Source of the DNA: Streptomyces sp. YPW6
GTDB lineage: Bacteria > Actinomycetota > Actinomycetes > Streptomycetales > Streptomycetaceae
Length of the DNA stretch: 64,000 bases
Assembly (NCBI RefSeq): GCF_018866325.1
Contig: NZ_CP076457.1
Location: forward strand, 3,383,001-3,447,000
Direction of reading: 5' to 3'
The position numbers were made by a program, and so were the translations under genes. The notes under the pieces were generated by a model. The model did not search any database and had not been told where the DNA came from. It was given only the letters and a program-made list of their open reading frames with translations. Positions 42,585 through 51,231 of this stretch are shown piece after piece. How positions within the stretch are numbered: the first letter of the stretch is position 1; every line of letters begins with the position of its first letter.

Positions 42585-43271
42585 TCACCCGGCCACGCCC
42601 GGCGGACAGGGCTTGCTCAGGTAGAGGGCGTACTCCCCCGCCGAAGCGGTGAACGCGTAGAGCGAGGTGTCCAGACCGCAGAGCGAGAAGCCCATCCGCC
42701 GATACGCGTGGATGGCGGGGGCGTTGATGTTGCTGACCTCCAGCCAGACATGACCCGCGCCGCACTCCCGGGCGAACTCCTCCGCCCGGGACATCAGCGC
42801 CCTGCCGACGCCCCGGCCCCGGTGAGCGGGAGCGACCTCGATGTCCTCGATGGTGAGGCGGCGGTTCCAGCGCGCGTACGAGACGGAGACGAAGCCGGCC
42901 AGGGTGCCGTCGGGGGTCAGGGCGAGGAAGGTGGACTCCCGCCCATCGGCCGTCCCCACCCCGACTCCTGAGTGCCCGTCATCCACGTCAGCGCCGCGCC
43001 CCTCGTCGGGGCCGTCCGCGCCACCTGGGCCGTCGGGGCCGTCGGGGCCGTCGGGGCCGTCGGGGCCGTCGGGGCCGTCGGCGTCATCCTCCGGGAACAC
43101 CTTGGTCAGCGGCGGATCCACCGGCACCTCCCGCAGCGTGAACCCGTTCTCGGCGGACTCCACGCGGAAGACCGTGGCCGTGGTGAAGGAGCCGTCCAGC
43201 GCGTCGATCCGCCCCGCGTCCTCGGGGCCGGCCGCGCGGATGTCGTAGGTGATGTCATCAACCAGGGGCAT
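42585..43271 (-). CDS. streptothricin/nourseothricin-type N-acetyltransferase
   Basis: A 228-residue GNAT enzyme. The sequence follows nourseothricin acetyltransferase along its length: ALDGSFTTATVFRV, FTLREVPVDPPLTKVFPEDD, the acetyl-CoA site IEVAPAHRGRGVGRALM, and the end AIHAYRRMGFSLCGLDTSLY. It would acetylate the beta-lysine of streptothricins and give resistance; many Streptomyces carry such a gene without making the drug. An acidic insert of about 50 residues containing GPD repeats interrupts the loop after residue 65. ATG at 43271 is chosen to match family starts. Confidence 0.9.
   Translation of the reverse strand: MPLVDDITYDIRAAGPEDAGRIDALDGSFTTATVFRVESAENGFTLREVPVDPPLTKVFPEDDADGPDGPDGPDGPDGPDGPGGADGPDEGRGADVDDGHSGVGVGTADGRESTFLALTPDGTLAGFVSVSYARWNRRLTIEDIEVAPAHRGRGVGRALMSRAEEFARECGAGHVWLEVSNINAPAIHAYRRMGFSLCGLDTSLYAFTASAGEYALYLSKPCPPGVAG
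43027..43080. repeat. 9-bp tandem repeat within the acetyltransferase gene
   Basis: Six near-perfect head-to-tail copies of GGGCCGTCG, read on the minus strand as repeated Gly-Pro-Asp codon blocks. The unit length keeps the reading frame, so copy number can change without breaking the protein. Confidence 0.85.
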
Positions 43272-43603
43272 GGCGCGACAGTACGACCGCGCGACGCGCC
43301 GCCGGAAAGCCGCCCAGACACCGGAGGCTGAACTTCCGTGCTCCACCGAGCCCCTTCACCCAGCAGACGGTGATCCGTCCGGGTGAACCCGCGGGCATAC
43401 GAGGGGCCGCAGGGGAGCACAGGATCCCCTTGAACGTGGCTGTTTCAGCACCGAGTTGAGGTGTGTCTACGCGCGGAGCACACCCAACCGAACGATCCTT
43501 CGGGCATATCAGACGACTTCTCGCACGCCTATGACCGGCGGGTACCGGGAGCTGCTAGAAACTGCATCCCCTCATCCCCCCACGCTTTGAAGGGCCGGCA
43601 GCC
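43272..43603. other. intergenic region upstream of the lipase gene
   Basis: A 332-bp gap between divergent genes. It should contain the promoters of the acetyltransferase and lipase genes. I see no strong -35/-10 pair, no long hairpin and no coding frame. GAAGGG-like sequence just before 43604 may serve as the lipase ribosome site. Confidence 0.5.
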
Positions 43604-44410
43604 ATGTCAGTACGGAGAATTCGAGCCGCTCTCTCCACTCTCGCGATCGCCGCCGTGGCGGCGATCGGTCTCGCCGCGCCGGCGTCCGCCGCCGACCCGG
43701 CCGCCGCGGGCGGCTACGTCGCGCTCGGCGATTCCTACTCCTCGGGCGTCGGCGCCGGAAGCTATCTCCCCGACAGCGGCGGCTGCCGGCGCAGCACCGC
43801 CGCCTACCCCTACCTGTGGCAGGCGGCCCATTCCCCCGCCTCGTTCGCCTTCGTCGCCTGCTCGGGAGCGACGACCTCGTCCGTGGCGAGCGGCCAGCTC
43901 GGCGCGCTCGGCACGTCCACCTCGCTGGTCAGCGTCACCGCGGGAGGCAATGACGTCGGGTTCGCCGACGTCATGCAGGACTGCGTCCTCGGCAGCGAGG
44001 CCACCTGCCTCAGCAGCGTGGACGCGGCCGTCGGGCAGATGAACGACACCCTGCCCGGCAGCCTGGATGCGCTGTACGACGGCATCCGGGCCCGCGCCCC
44101 GCAGGCCCGGGTCGTGGTCCTCGGCTACCCCCGCTTCTACCAGCTGTCCGGCAGCTGCGTCGCCGGGCTCAGCGAGACCGAACGGGCCGCGATCAACAAC
44201 GCGTCGGACGCGCTGAACGACGTCATCGCCAAGCGCTCCGCCGACGCCGGGTTCACCTTCTCCAGCGTGGTGGACGAGTTCACCGGACACGAGCTGTGCT
44301 CGGGCGACGCCTGGCTGCACAGCGTCACCGTCCCGATCGAGAACTCCTACCACCCCAAGGCAGCGGGGCAGTCGGGCGGCTACCTGCCCGCCCTCCGCTC
44401 GGCGGTGTAG
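43604..44410 (+). CDS. secreted SGNH/GDSL lipase-esterase
   Basis: A 268-residue exported hydrolase. The signal peptide has a basic start (MSVRRIRAAL), a hydrophobic core and a likely cut after Ala29 or Ala30 (APASAADP). The mature enzyme has the catalytic Ser44 in GDSYS, block III GGNDVGF, and the catalytic His near the end in NSYHPKAAGQ. Three pairs of cysteines fit the disulfides of Streptomyces lipases such as those of S. rimosus and S. coelicolor. A strong hairpin follows the gene. Confidence 0.94.
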   Translation: MSVRRIRAALSTLAIAAVAAIGLAAPASAADPAAAGGYVALGDSYSSGVGAGSYLPDSGGCRRSTAAYPYLWQAAHSPASFAFVACSGATTSSVASGQLGALGTSTSLVSVTAGGNDVGFADVMQDCVLGSEATCLSSVDAAVGQMNDTLPGSLDALYDGIRARAPQARVVVLGYPRFYQLSGSCVAGLSETERAAINNASDALNDVIAKRSADAGFTFSSVVDEFTGHELCSGDAWLHSVTVPIENSYHPKAAGQSGGYLPALRSAV

Positions 44411-44432
44411 CGGAAGCCGAAGCGACCGGGCT

Positions 44433-44460
44433 GCGGCTCACCGGGCGACCGGTGAGCCGC
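44433..44460 (+). terminator. terminator after the lipase gene
   Basis: GCGGCTCACCGG (44433-44444) and CCGGTGAGCCGC (44449-44460) form a perfect 12-bp stem with a GCGA tetraloop, 23 bases after the lipase stop. The following 180 bp consist of degenerate CTCTCCGCC-type repeats without a gene. Confidence 0.82.
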
Positions 44461-44659
44461 CACGCTCCGCCCCTCGTCGCCGCTCTCCGCCACGCTCGGC
44501 CTCTGGCGGCCCCTCTCCGTCTCTCGCCACCGCTCTCCGCCCCTCACCGGCTCTCACCGTCTCTCGCCATCACTCTCCGCCCCTCGCCCGCCGCGTCGGT
44601 CTCCCCGGCCGGCCTCCCCCGTGACGCTTCCTCACCCTCCCCGTAACGCCTGTCCGTTC

Positions 44660-45040
44660 TCAGTACCGCTCGACCAGATGCTCCCGGCCCGCCGGAGGCT
44701 CGTACGACTCGGGCCAGAAGTCCGTCACGCCGGTGATCAGCCCCTTCTCGTCGAAGGTGAAGAAGTGGATGGCGTCCAACTCCTGGTCCGCCTCGCCCTC
44801 CTGCTCCCCCGTCACCGTGAACCCGGTCCGGGCCGCGGCCTGCCGGCCCTCCGCGTCGGCGACGATCCGCTCGACCCGGACGTGCCAGTCGCCCGGATAC
44901 TCCTGGTTGAACCGGAGATACCGCTCCTTGCCGAGGATCCGCTCGCGCGTCTGCGGCAGTTCGTACACCACGTCCTCGGCGAGGGTCTGCGCGAACGCGC
45001 TCCAGTCGCGCTCCTCGGCCGCCGACCAGTACGTCTCCAC
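44660..45040 (-). CDS. SnoaL/NTF2-like protein
   Basis: A protein of about 126 residues with the NTF2-like cone fold: helix ETYWSAAEERDWSAFAQTL, then EDVVYELPQTRERILG and a sheet ending IHFFTFDEKGLITGVTDFW. Such domains serve as small hydrolases, isomerases or binding modules. The only in-frame start is GTG at 45040 without a good ribosome site. Upstream, a frame reading MTDMTGSSAP would join this one if a single base were absent from the C6 run at 45067-45072, so the natural N terminus may be frameshifted or the run miscalled. Confidence 0.72.
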   Translation of the reverse strand: METYWSAAEERDWSAFAQTLAEDVVYELPQTRERILGKERYLRFNQEYPGDWHVRVERIVADAEGRQAAARTGFTVTGEQEGEADQELDAIHFFTFDEKGLITGVTDFWPESYEPPAGREHLVERY

Positions 45041-45170
45041 CGCCCCGCGCAGCGCCGCCGTCGTCGCCCCCCGGGGCGCTGCTTCCTGTCATGTCGGTCA
45101 TGGGGACGAGTGTGGCCCCCACCACTGACAATCGGCCGGACAGAGCCCGCGGGGCGCCTCCGAGCTGCGG

Positions 45171-46010
45171 TTATCCCCGCCCCTGCACCGGCCGCGACGC
45201 CTTGATGGAATACATCAGCGGAATCCTCGGCCGGCCCGCCGGGAAGCGGTACTGGCCGTCCGCATGGCGCTCCAGCGTGTCGAACCGCTGGACGAGCGAG
45301 ACGTCGTGTTCGTGGAGGAAGTCGATCCGCAGACCGGCCGTGGCGAGCGCCGTCACCACCCGGCCCACCGGGTGCTGCCACTCGACGCTGCGGTTGTGCA
45401 CCGTGGGCGCGTCGAGGTCCGCGTACGTGCCCGGCGTCTCGTCCACCCAGGCGTCGCGGCTGAAGTAGTCGTCGGTGACCACCGAGCCGGTCGCGTCCAT
45501 CGAGTCGGTCAGCGGATGGAACTCCGCCAGGTAGAGGAATCCGCCGGGCGCGACGAGCGACGCGGCGGTCTCGGCCCAGCGGTCGATGTCGGGCAGCCAG
45601 CCCAGGGCTCCGATGCCCGTGTAGACGATGTCGTAGGCGGAGTCGGGAACGGCGGACGGGGCGTCGTACACGTCGGCCGCGACGAACGCCGCCCGGTCCG
45701 GGCCGAGGCCCAGCGACCTGGCCAGGCCCCGGGCGGTCTCGACGGCGGGCTCGGAGAAGTCGAGGCCCACCACCTGTGCGGCGCCGTGCCGCACCCAGGA
45801 CAGGGTGTCCATGCCGAAATGGCACTGGAGGTGCAGCAGGGTCCTGCCCCTGACGTCGCCGACCTCGGCCAGCTCGAAGGCGCGCAGCACGTCCTTGCCC
45901 GCCCGGAACGCGTCCAGCTCGTAGAAGGCGCTCGCCACGTGGATCGGCACGCGCTCGTCCCAGCGCGCGCGGTTGGTCTCGTGCCAGTCGTCCGGAGTCG
46001 GGGAGTACAT
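45171..46010 (-). CDS. class I SAM-dependent methyltransferase
   Basis: A 279-residue enzyme with the SAM-binding fold: motif I LLHLQCHFGMDTLSW, the acidic end of strand two in VVGLDFSEPAV, and motif II/III around FVAADVYDA and GGFLYLAEFHPL. The start YSPTPDDWHETNRARWDERV is shared with a Streptomyces family of unknown substrate. ATG at 46010 is well separated from the divergent peptidase gene. The acceptor cannot be named. Confidence 0.85.
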   Translation of the reverse strand: MYSPTPDDWHETNRARWDERVPIHVASAFYELDAFRAGKDVLRAFELAEVGDVRGRTLLHLQCHFGMDTLSWVRHGAAQVVGLDFSEPAVETARGLARSLGLGPDRAAFVAADVYDAPSAVPDSAYDIVYTGIGALGWLPDIDRWAETAASLVAPGGFLYLAEFHPLTDSMDATGSVVTDDYFSRDAWVDETPGTYADLDAPTVHNRSVEWQHPVGRVVTALATAGLRIDFLHEHDVSLVQRFDTLERHADGQYRFPAGRPRIPLMYSIKASRPVQGRG

Positions 46011-46108
46011 GTCCGGGAAGCTACCGACGGGCCGGGCGGGGCGCGAGCGGATATCCGCGGCTGACCGGCGCGCTCAAGGGCCCCTGGCCCATCGGGTTGG
46101 ATGGGGGC

Positions 46109-47920
46109 ATGACGACTGATGCTGCAGCCGCGCCCGACTGGGAGAAGCGGTTCCGTGCGCCCCGCGTCTCGCTGCCCGACTGGGCCGAGGACGCCCCCGA
46201 CCGTTCGCTGTTCGTTTCCAACGCCACCGGCACCTACGAGCTGTACGCGTGGGACCGGGCGAGCGGGCGGCAGCGCCAGGTGACCGACCGGCCCAACGGG
46301 ACCACCGACGGCGTGCTCACGCCGGACGGGGAGGCCGTCTGGTGGTTCAGCGACACCGACGGCGACGAGTTCGGGGTGTGGATGCGCCAGCCGTTCGGCG
46401 GCGGCGAGGACGAACCGGCCGCCCCGGGCCTCGCGCCCTCCTACCCGGCGGGCCTGGCCATCGGGCGGGACGGTTCGGCGGTGATCGGCCGCTCGACCGA
46501 CGAGGACGGCACGACGGTCCACCTGGTGCGGGCCCCGGGCGCCGAGCCCGTGGAGATCTACCGGCACCGGGAGTCCGCGGGCGTCGGGGACCTCTCCCAC
46601 GACGGGACGCTGATCGCGCTGGAGCACACCGAGCACGGCGACGCGATGCACTCCGCGCTGCGCGTGGTCCGCCGGGACGGCTCGACCGTCGCCGAGCTGG
46701 ACGACACCGAGGGCGGCACGAAGGAGCTGGGGCTCAGCGTGCTGGGCTTCGCACCGGTCGCCGGGGACACCCGGCTCCTCGTCGGGCACCAGCGGCAGGG
46801 CCGCTGGGAGCCGATGATCTGGGACCCGGTCGCGGGCACCGAGACCCCGCTGCCGATCGGCCTGCCGGGCGACGTGGGCGCCGAGTGGTATCCGGACGGC
46901 TCCGCGCTGCTCGTCGAGCACGAGTTCGAGGCCCGCAGCGAGCTGTGGCGGTACGAGCCGGGGGCGGCGGCGCCCGTACGGGTGGAGACCCCCGCCGGCA
47001 CGGTCTCGGGCGCCACGGCCCGGCCGGACGGAACGGTGGAGTACCTGTGGTCATCGGCCGCGCAGCCGCCCGTGGTGCGGTCGACGAGCGGTGCCGTGGT
47101 CCTGGATCCTCCCGGTGCGAAGGCCCCGCCCTCGGTGCCCGTCGAGGACGCGTGGGTGGAGGGACCCGGCGGCCGGATCCACGCCCTCGTGCAGAGGCCC
47201 GCCACCGGCGAGGGCCCCTTCCCCACCGTCTTCGAGATCCACGGCGGGCCGACCTGGCACGACAGCGACGCCTTCGCCTCCGGCCCCGCCGCCTGGCTCG
47301 ACCACGGCTTCGCGGTCGTCCGGGTCAACTACCGGGGCTCCACCGGATACGGCCGCGCCTGGACGGACGCGCTGAAACACCGGGTCGGGCTGATCGAGCT
47401 GGAGGACATCGCCGCCGTACGGGAGTGGTCGGTGCAGTCCGGGCTCGCGGACCCGGAGCGCCTCGTCCTGGCCGGCGGATCCTGGGGCGGCTATCTGACC
47501 CTGCTCGGCCTGGGCACCCAGCCCGGCTCCTGGGCGCTGGGCCTGGCCGCCGTCCCCGTCGCGGACTACGTCACGGCGTACCACGACGAGATGGAGGCCC
47601 TGAAGGCGATGGACCGCACGCTGCTGGGCGGCACGCCGGAGGAGGTTCCCGAGCGGTTCACGGCCTCGTCCCCGCTGACGTACGTCGACGCGGTGCGCGC
47701 CCCCGTCTACATCTCGGCGGGCGTCAACGATCCGCGCTGCCCCATCCGTCAGGTGGAGAACTACGTGGACCGGCTCGCGGCGCGCGGTGCCGTCCACGAG
47801 GTGTACCGCTACGACGCCGGGCACGGCTCACTCGTGGTGGAGGAGCGGATCAAGCAGGTGCGGCTGGAGCTGGAGTTCGCCCTGAAGCACCTGGGCGGCG
47901 GTCCGGTCCACGGGGCGTAA
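46109..47920 (+). CDS. S9-family prolyl oligopeptidase-like peptidase
   Basis: A 603-residue protein with a seven-bladed beta-propeller made of Asp/Gly-rich repeats (residues 1-340) and a C-terminal alpha/beta-hydrolase domain. The nucleophile elbow is GGSWGGY, and the catalytic Asp and His fall in the VNDPRCPI and YDAGHGS stretches. It probably hydrolyses short peptides or acylated peptides in the cytoplasm; there is no signal peptide. ATG at 46109 follows GGATGGGGG; a TTG 12 bases upstream is possible. Confidence 0.92.
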   Translation: MTTDAAAAPDWEKRFRAPRVSLPDWAEDAPDRSLFVSNATGTYELYAWDRASGRQRQVTDRPNGTTDGVLTPDGEAVWWFSDTDGDEFGVWMRQPFGGGEDEPAAPGLAPSYPAGLAIGRDGSAVIGRSTDEDGTTVHLVRAPGAEPVEIYRHRESAGVGDLSHDGTLIALEHTEHGDAMHSALRVVRRDGSTVAELDDTEGGTKELGLSVLGFAPVAGDTRLLVGHQRQGRWEPMIWDPVAGTETPLPIGLPGDVGAEWYPDGSALLVEHEFEARSELWRYEPGAAAPVRVETPAGTVSGATARPDGTVEYLWSSAAQPPVVRSTSGAVVLDPPGAKAPPSVPVEDAWVEGPGGRIHALVQRPATGEGPFPTVFEIHGGPTWHDSDAFASGPAAWLDHGFAVVRVNYRGSTGYGRAWTDALKHRVGLIELEDIAAVREWSVQSGLADPERLVLAGGSWGGYLTLLGLGTQPGSWALGLAAVPVADYVTAYHDEMEALKAMDRTLLGGTPEEVPERFTASSPLTYVDAVRAPVYISAGVNDPRCPIRQVENYVDRLAARGAVHEVYRYDAGHGSLVVEERIKQVRLELEFALKHLGGGPVHGA

Positions 47921-47939
47921 GGGCCGGATAAATTGCGGA

Positions 47940-47965
47940 CCCCGCCCCGGGTACCCGGGGCGGGG
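47940..47965. terminator. 26-bp perfect palindrome between peptidase and SURF1 genes
   Basis: CCCCGCCCCGGGT (47940-47952) is followed by its exact reverse complement to 47965. It lies 20 bases after the peptidase stop and 17 bases before the SURF1 start, so it could end the first transcript and also lie in the leader of the second. Confidence 0.65.
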
Positions 47966-47982
47966 AACCGTACCTTTGAGGG

Positions 47983-49008
47983 GTGTACCGGTTCCTGCTG
48001 ACCCCACGGTGGTGGGGGATCAACCTCTTCGTCGTGCTGGCCATCCCGTTCTGCGTGTTCATGGGCACCTGGCAGCTCGGCCGCTTCGAGGACCGTGTGC
48101 AGTCGCACGAACAGGCGGAGAAGGCCCCCGATCCGCGTACCCGGGACGCGAAACCCCTGGACGAGCTGCTGCCCGTCGACAAGGTGACGTCCGGCCGTCC
48201 GGCCACCGCCACCGGGACCTACGCGGACCAGTTCCTGGTGCCCGGCCGTGAGCTGGAGGACCGGCAGGGCTTCTACGTCCTGAACCTGCTGCGGACCGAC
48301 AGCGGCAAGGCCCTGCCGGTGGTACGGGGCTGGCTGCCCGGGTCCGCGACCGGCGCCCGGGTCCCCGCCGCGCCCGAGGGCGAGGTCACGGTCACCGGCG
48401 ACCTCCAGGCCTCCGAGAACACCCACAGCGACGGCGTGAACGTCCGGGGCGGGCTCCCCTCGGGCCAGATCGGCATGATCAGCGCGGCGACCCTGGTCAA
48501 CCTCGTCCCCTACGACGTGTACGACGCCTGGGTGACGCTTCCCGAGGCCGAGGCGGGCGGTACGGGCGGTGGGATGGAGCCCGTCCCCGCGGCGGCCCCG
48601 GAGGGCAGCGGCCTCGATCTGAAGGCCTTCCAGAACCTCGGCTACACGGGCGAGTGGTTCGTGTTCGCCGCCTTCGTGCTCTTCATGTGGTTCCGGCTGG
48701 TGCGGCGCGAGGCGGAGGCCGAGCGGGACATCGCGCTCGGTCTCGTACCGGAGGGGGCCCCTGCGGCGGCCGCTCCGGCCGCGAAGGGCGCCGGCCCGGA
48801 CTCGGACGACGCCGGTCCGGCCCAGCAGGTCTCCACGGCCCCGGAGGGCACCGGTCCGGCCCAGCAGGACGCCACGGCCCCGGAGGGCACCGGTCCGGCC
48901 CAGCAGGACGCCACGGCCCCGGCGTCCCCGGAGGGCACCCCGCAGGACGCCCCCGAGGACCCTTCCGCGCCGGACTACGGCGACGTGGCGAGGACACCCG
49001 TCCGGTAG
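47983..49008 (+). CDS. SURF1-family cytochrome oxidase assembly protein
   Basis: A 341-residue membrane protein with the SURF1 layout: a first membrane segment (WWGINLFVVLAIPFCVFMGTWQLGR), an external beta domain with GFYVLNLLRTDSGKALPVVRGW, and a second segment (WFVFAAFVLFMWFRLVRR). It helps assemble heme-copper oxidase. The C-terminal 80 residues are an Ala/Pro/Gln tail with about three copies of the 13-residue block GPAQQDATAPEGT, caused by a 39-bp DNA repeat. GTG at 47983 is the start. The 3' end overlaps the convergent gene by 34 bp. Confidence 0.9.
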   Translation: MYRFLLTPRWWGINLFVVLAIPFCVFMGTWQLGRFEDRVQSHEQAEKAPDPRTRDAKPLDELLPVDKVTSGRPATATGTYADQFLVPGRELEDRQGFYVLNLLRTDSGKALPVVRGWLPGSATGARVPAAPEGEVTVTGDLQASENTHSDGVNVRGGLPSGQIGMISAATLVNLVPYDVYDAWVTLPEAEAGGTGGGMEPVPAAAPEGSGLDLKAFQNLGYTGEWFVFAAFVLFMWFRLVRREAEAERDIALGLVPEGAPAAAAPAAKGAGPDSDDAGPAQQVSTAPEGTGPAQQDATAPEGTGPAQQDATAPASPEGTPQDAPEDPSAPDYGDVARTPVR

Positions 49009-50297
49009 ATCGTGCCCGAGCAGGCGTCGGGGATCTCCGTCTGCGCGGTGGGCGCTCCCGTCTCCGGAGTGTGCGTCACGGCGACGCTGCCCTCGGCCGT
49101 GGTCCCGCCGTCCACGGACAGCGACTGGGGGTCGACGCCGGTCTGTTCCTCGGAGCCCTCGCCGACCGCGCCTCCCGCGCCGTCCGCCGACGGGGTCGGG
49201 GTCGGTGAGGGGCGCACGGTCGGACAGGTGTCCGTCGGGACCCAGGCGAACTGCACCTCGTACGCCATGGCGGGCTTCAGCAGCACCGTGCCCGGCTCCT
49301 CGGACGGGTCGGGCAGGCCGGGGGCCGCGTCGCCCTCGGCGTGCTGGACCACGACGATCTTGTGGGAGTCGGCGGCGCCGCGGGCGGTGAAGCCCACGGT
49401 GCCGTTGCTGGTGACCCTGCAGTCCGAACCGGACACGTTGGCGATCCGGAAGCTGCCGTAGACCGTGCCGTCGGCCCCCGGCGCACCCGTGCTCGCGGAC
49501 GCGACGCCGAGCTGGCCCGGGTCGCAGACGGGCAGGGAGGCGTAGTCCGGGCTCGGGGAGTCGGATTCCTGGCCCGCCACCGACGCGTCGGGGTCGCGTC
49601 CCTCGCCCCGGGAGGGGCTGGGGTCCGGGGCGGCCTCGCCCAGGCTGCCCTCGCTCTCGCGCTGGGTGGGCGCCACGGTCCGCAGGCCCGGCTGCTCCTC
49701 GGGGCCGGGCTCCTCCCCGTTGCCGCCCTGGGCCTGCTCGCCGTGCCCGGCGATGGCCGGCCGGGCGGTGGGCGGGCCGTCCGAGGCGGCGACGTGGACG
49801 AAGGCGGGGACGGCGGTGCCGATCAGCAGGGCGGCCGCGGCCGTCCCGACGACGGCCTGCCGCCGCCGGGCCCGGCGGGCGGGGACGGCGCGCTGGAGGC
49901 GGTCGAGGGTCCCCTCGGAGGGGGTGAGGTCACCGACCGCGCCGTGCAGCATGCGGCGCAGGGCCACCTCGTCCAGTTCGCCGGACCGGTCGGGGGCGCG
50001 TCTGCCGTCGGCGAAGAGGTCGGTCAGCGTGGCGAGGACGTCGTCGTCAAAGGCTCCGGGGACGTCGCCGGGGGCTCCGGGGTCGCCGGCGGACTCGCTG
50101 TCCCCGTGCGCGGGCGGCGTGGGCTTCGCGGACGCGTTCCCCCCGGGGCCCGCGCCTTCGCCGTCCGGCCGGCACGGATCGGTGTGCGGGGTCTTCTCCG
50201 GCCCGTCGTTCACCATGCCGATTCCCGTCGGGTCGTTCTCGTGCCTGTGCTCAGGGACGTCGGGACACTGCCCGGGGGACTGCTCGGACCCGCTCAT
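48975..50297 (-). CDS. membrane-anchored partner of the adjacent sigma factor
   Basis: A 440-residue protein. The cytoplasmic part contains LDEVALRRMLHGAVGDLTPSEGTLDRLQRA, followed by a membrane segment (AVVGTAAAALLIGTAVPAFV), a long Pro/Glu/Ser-rich linker and an external domain with cysteines in LPVCDPGQ, SDCRVTS, TDTCPT and PDACSG. Coupling to the sigma gene by ATGA suggests that it controls the sigma factor as an anti-sigma-like or accessory protein, but no zinc anti-sigma motif is present. Function is inferred from position. Confidence 0.72.
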   Translation of the reverse strand: MSGSEQSPGQCPDVPEHRHENDPTGIGMVNDGPEKTPHTDPCRPDGEGAGPGGNASAKPTPPAHGDSESAGDPGAPGDVPGAFDDDVLATLTDLFADGRRAPDRSGELDEVALRRMLHGAVGDLTPSEGTLDRLQRAVPARRARRRQAVVGTAAAALLIGTAVPAFVHVAASDGPPTARPAIAGHGEQAQGGNGEEPGPEEQPGLRTVAPTQRESEGSLGEAAPDPSPSRGEGRDPDASVAGQESDSPSPDYASLPVCDPGQLGVASASTGAPGADGTVYGSFRIANVSGSDCRVTSNGTVGFTARGAADSHKIVVVQHAEGDAAPGLPDPSEEPGTVLLKPAMAYEVQFAWVPTDTCPTVRPSPTPTPSADGAGGAVGEGSEEQTGVDPQSLSVDGGTTAEGSVAVTHTPETGAPTAQTEIPDACSGTIYRTGVLATSP

Positions 50298-50956
50298 GCC
50301 TGGGCCTCCATCACCACACGCAGCGCCGCGATACCCCGCGAACCGTACGCCTTCACGGAGCCCAGCGAGACCCCGAGCGTCTCGGCGACCTGGGCCTCCG
50401 TCATGTCCGCGAAGTACCGCAGCACCAGCACCTCGCGCTGGCGTCGCTGGAGCCCCTTCATGGCCTTGATCAGCGCGTCCCGCTCCAGCTGGTCGTAGGC
50501 GCCCTCCTCCGCGCTCGCCATGTCCGGCATCGGCTTGGAGAGCAGCTTCAGCCCGAGGATGCGGCGGCGCAGCGCGGAGCGCGAGAGGTTGACGACGGTC
50601 TGCCGGAGGTAGGCGAGGGTCTTCTCGGGCTCACGGACCCGGTTGCGCGCGGAGTGCACCCGGATGAACGCCTCCTGCACCACGTCCTCGCAGGACGCGG
50701 TGTCGTCCAGCAGCAGGGCGGCGAGGCCGAGCAGGGAGCGGTAGTGGGCGCGATAGGTCTCGGTGAGATGGTCGACCGTCGTTCCTGCTGCCACCGTCTC
50801 GTCAGCACCCCCGCGCTGCGAGGGCAACGACGTCGGGTGCGCGGCGGGCATGGGCGCGATCACCGGCATACCGCCGGGCGCACGGGGCCGCCGGAACGGG
50901 CGCACCGAAGCACCCCGCAACGGGCCCACCACTGTGATGTCGAGAACCTCTGCCAC
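50294..50956 (-). CDS. ECF sigma factor (SigE-family, Sigma-70 group 4)
   Basis: A 220-residue protein with sigma region 2 (YRAHYRSLLGLAALLLDD, then CEDVVQEAFIRVHSA) and region 4 (MKGLQRRQREVLVLRYFADM, then EAQVAETLGVSLGSVKAYGS), joined by a short linker. The first 60 residues are a Pro-rich extension. It is predicted to direct RNA polymerase to a small regulon, perhaps for cell-envelope functions given its membrane partner. The start GTG at 50956 matches the MAEVLDITVVG N terminus; later starts are possible. Confidence 0.88.
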   Translation of the reverse strand: MAEVLDITVVGPLRGASVRPFRRPRAPGGMPVIAPMPAAHPTSLPSQRGGADETVAAGTTVDHLTETYRAHYRSLLGLAALLLDDTASCEDVVQEAFIRVHSARNRVREPEKTLAYLRQTVVNLSRSALRRRILGLKLLSKPMPDMASAEEGAYDQLERDALIKAMKGLQRRQREVLVLRYFADMTEAQVAETLGVSLGSVKAYGSRGIAALRVVMEAQA

Positions 50957-51231
50957 GCCAGTTGGACACGCTTCCCCCCGTCAGGGTTGTACGCGGACCG
51001 CACCATGTTCGACGCCGTGCGATATGCCCTCATACGTACCTGCTCTTCCCCAATTACCCCGTTGCAGCGCCCGGCCACGCACAAAGTGACGGCATAGACG
51101 CAACCCGGCCGAGGTGCGGTTGCGCATGGCCGGGAGATCATCGTCGGACACGACAACGCCCCAGCTCAAGAGGTTCAGACCAGCGAATTCCTCATAGGGC
51201 GTTCACAGATCCTACAAAAGAGGTTCGACGC

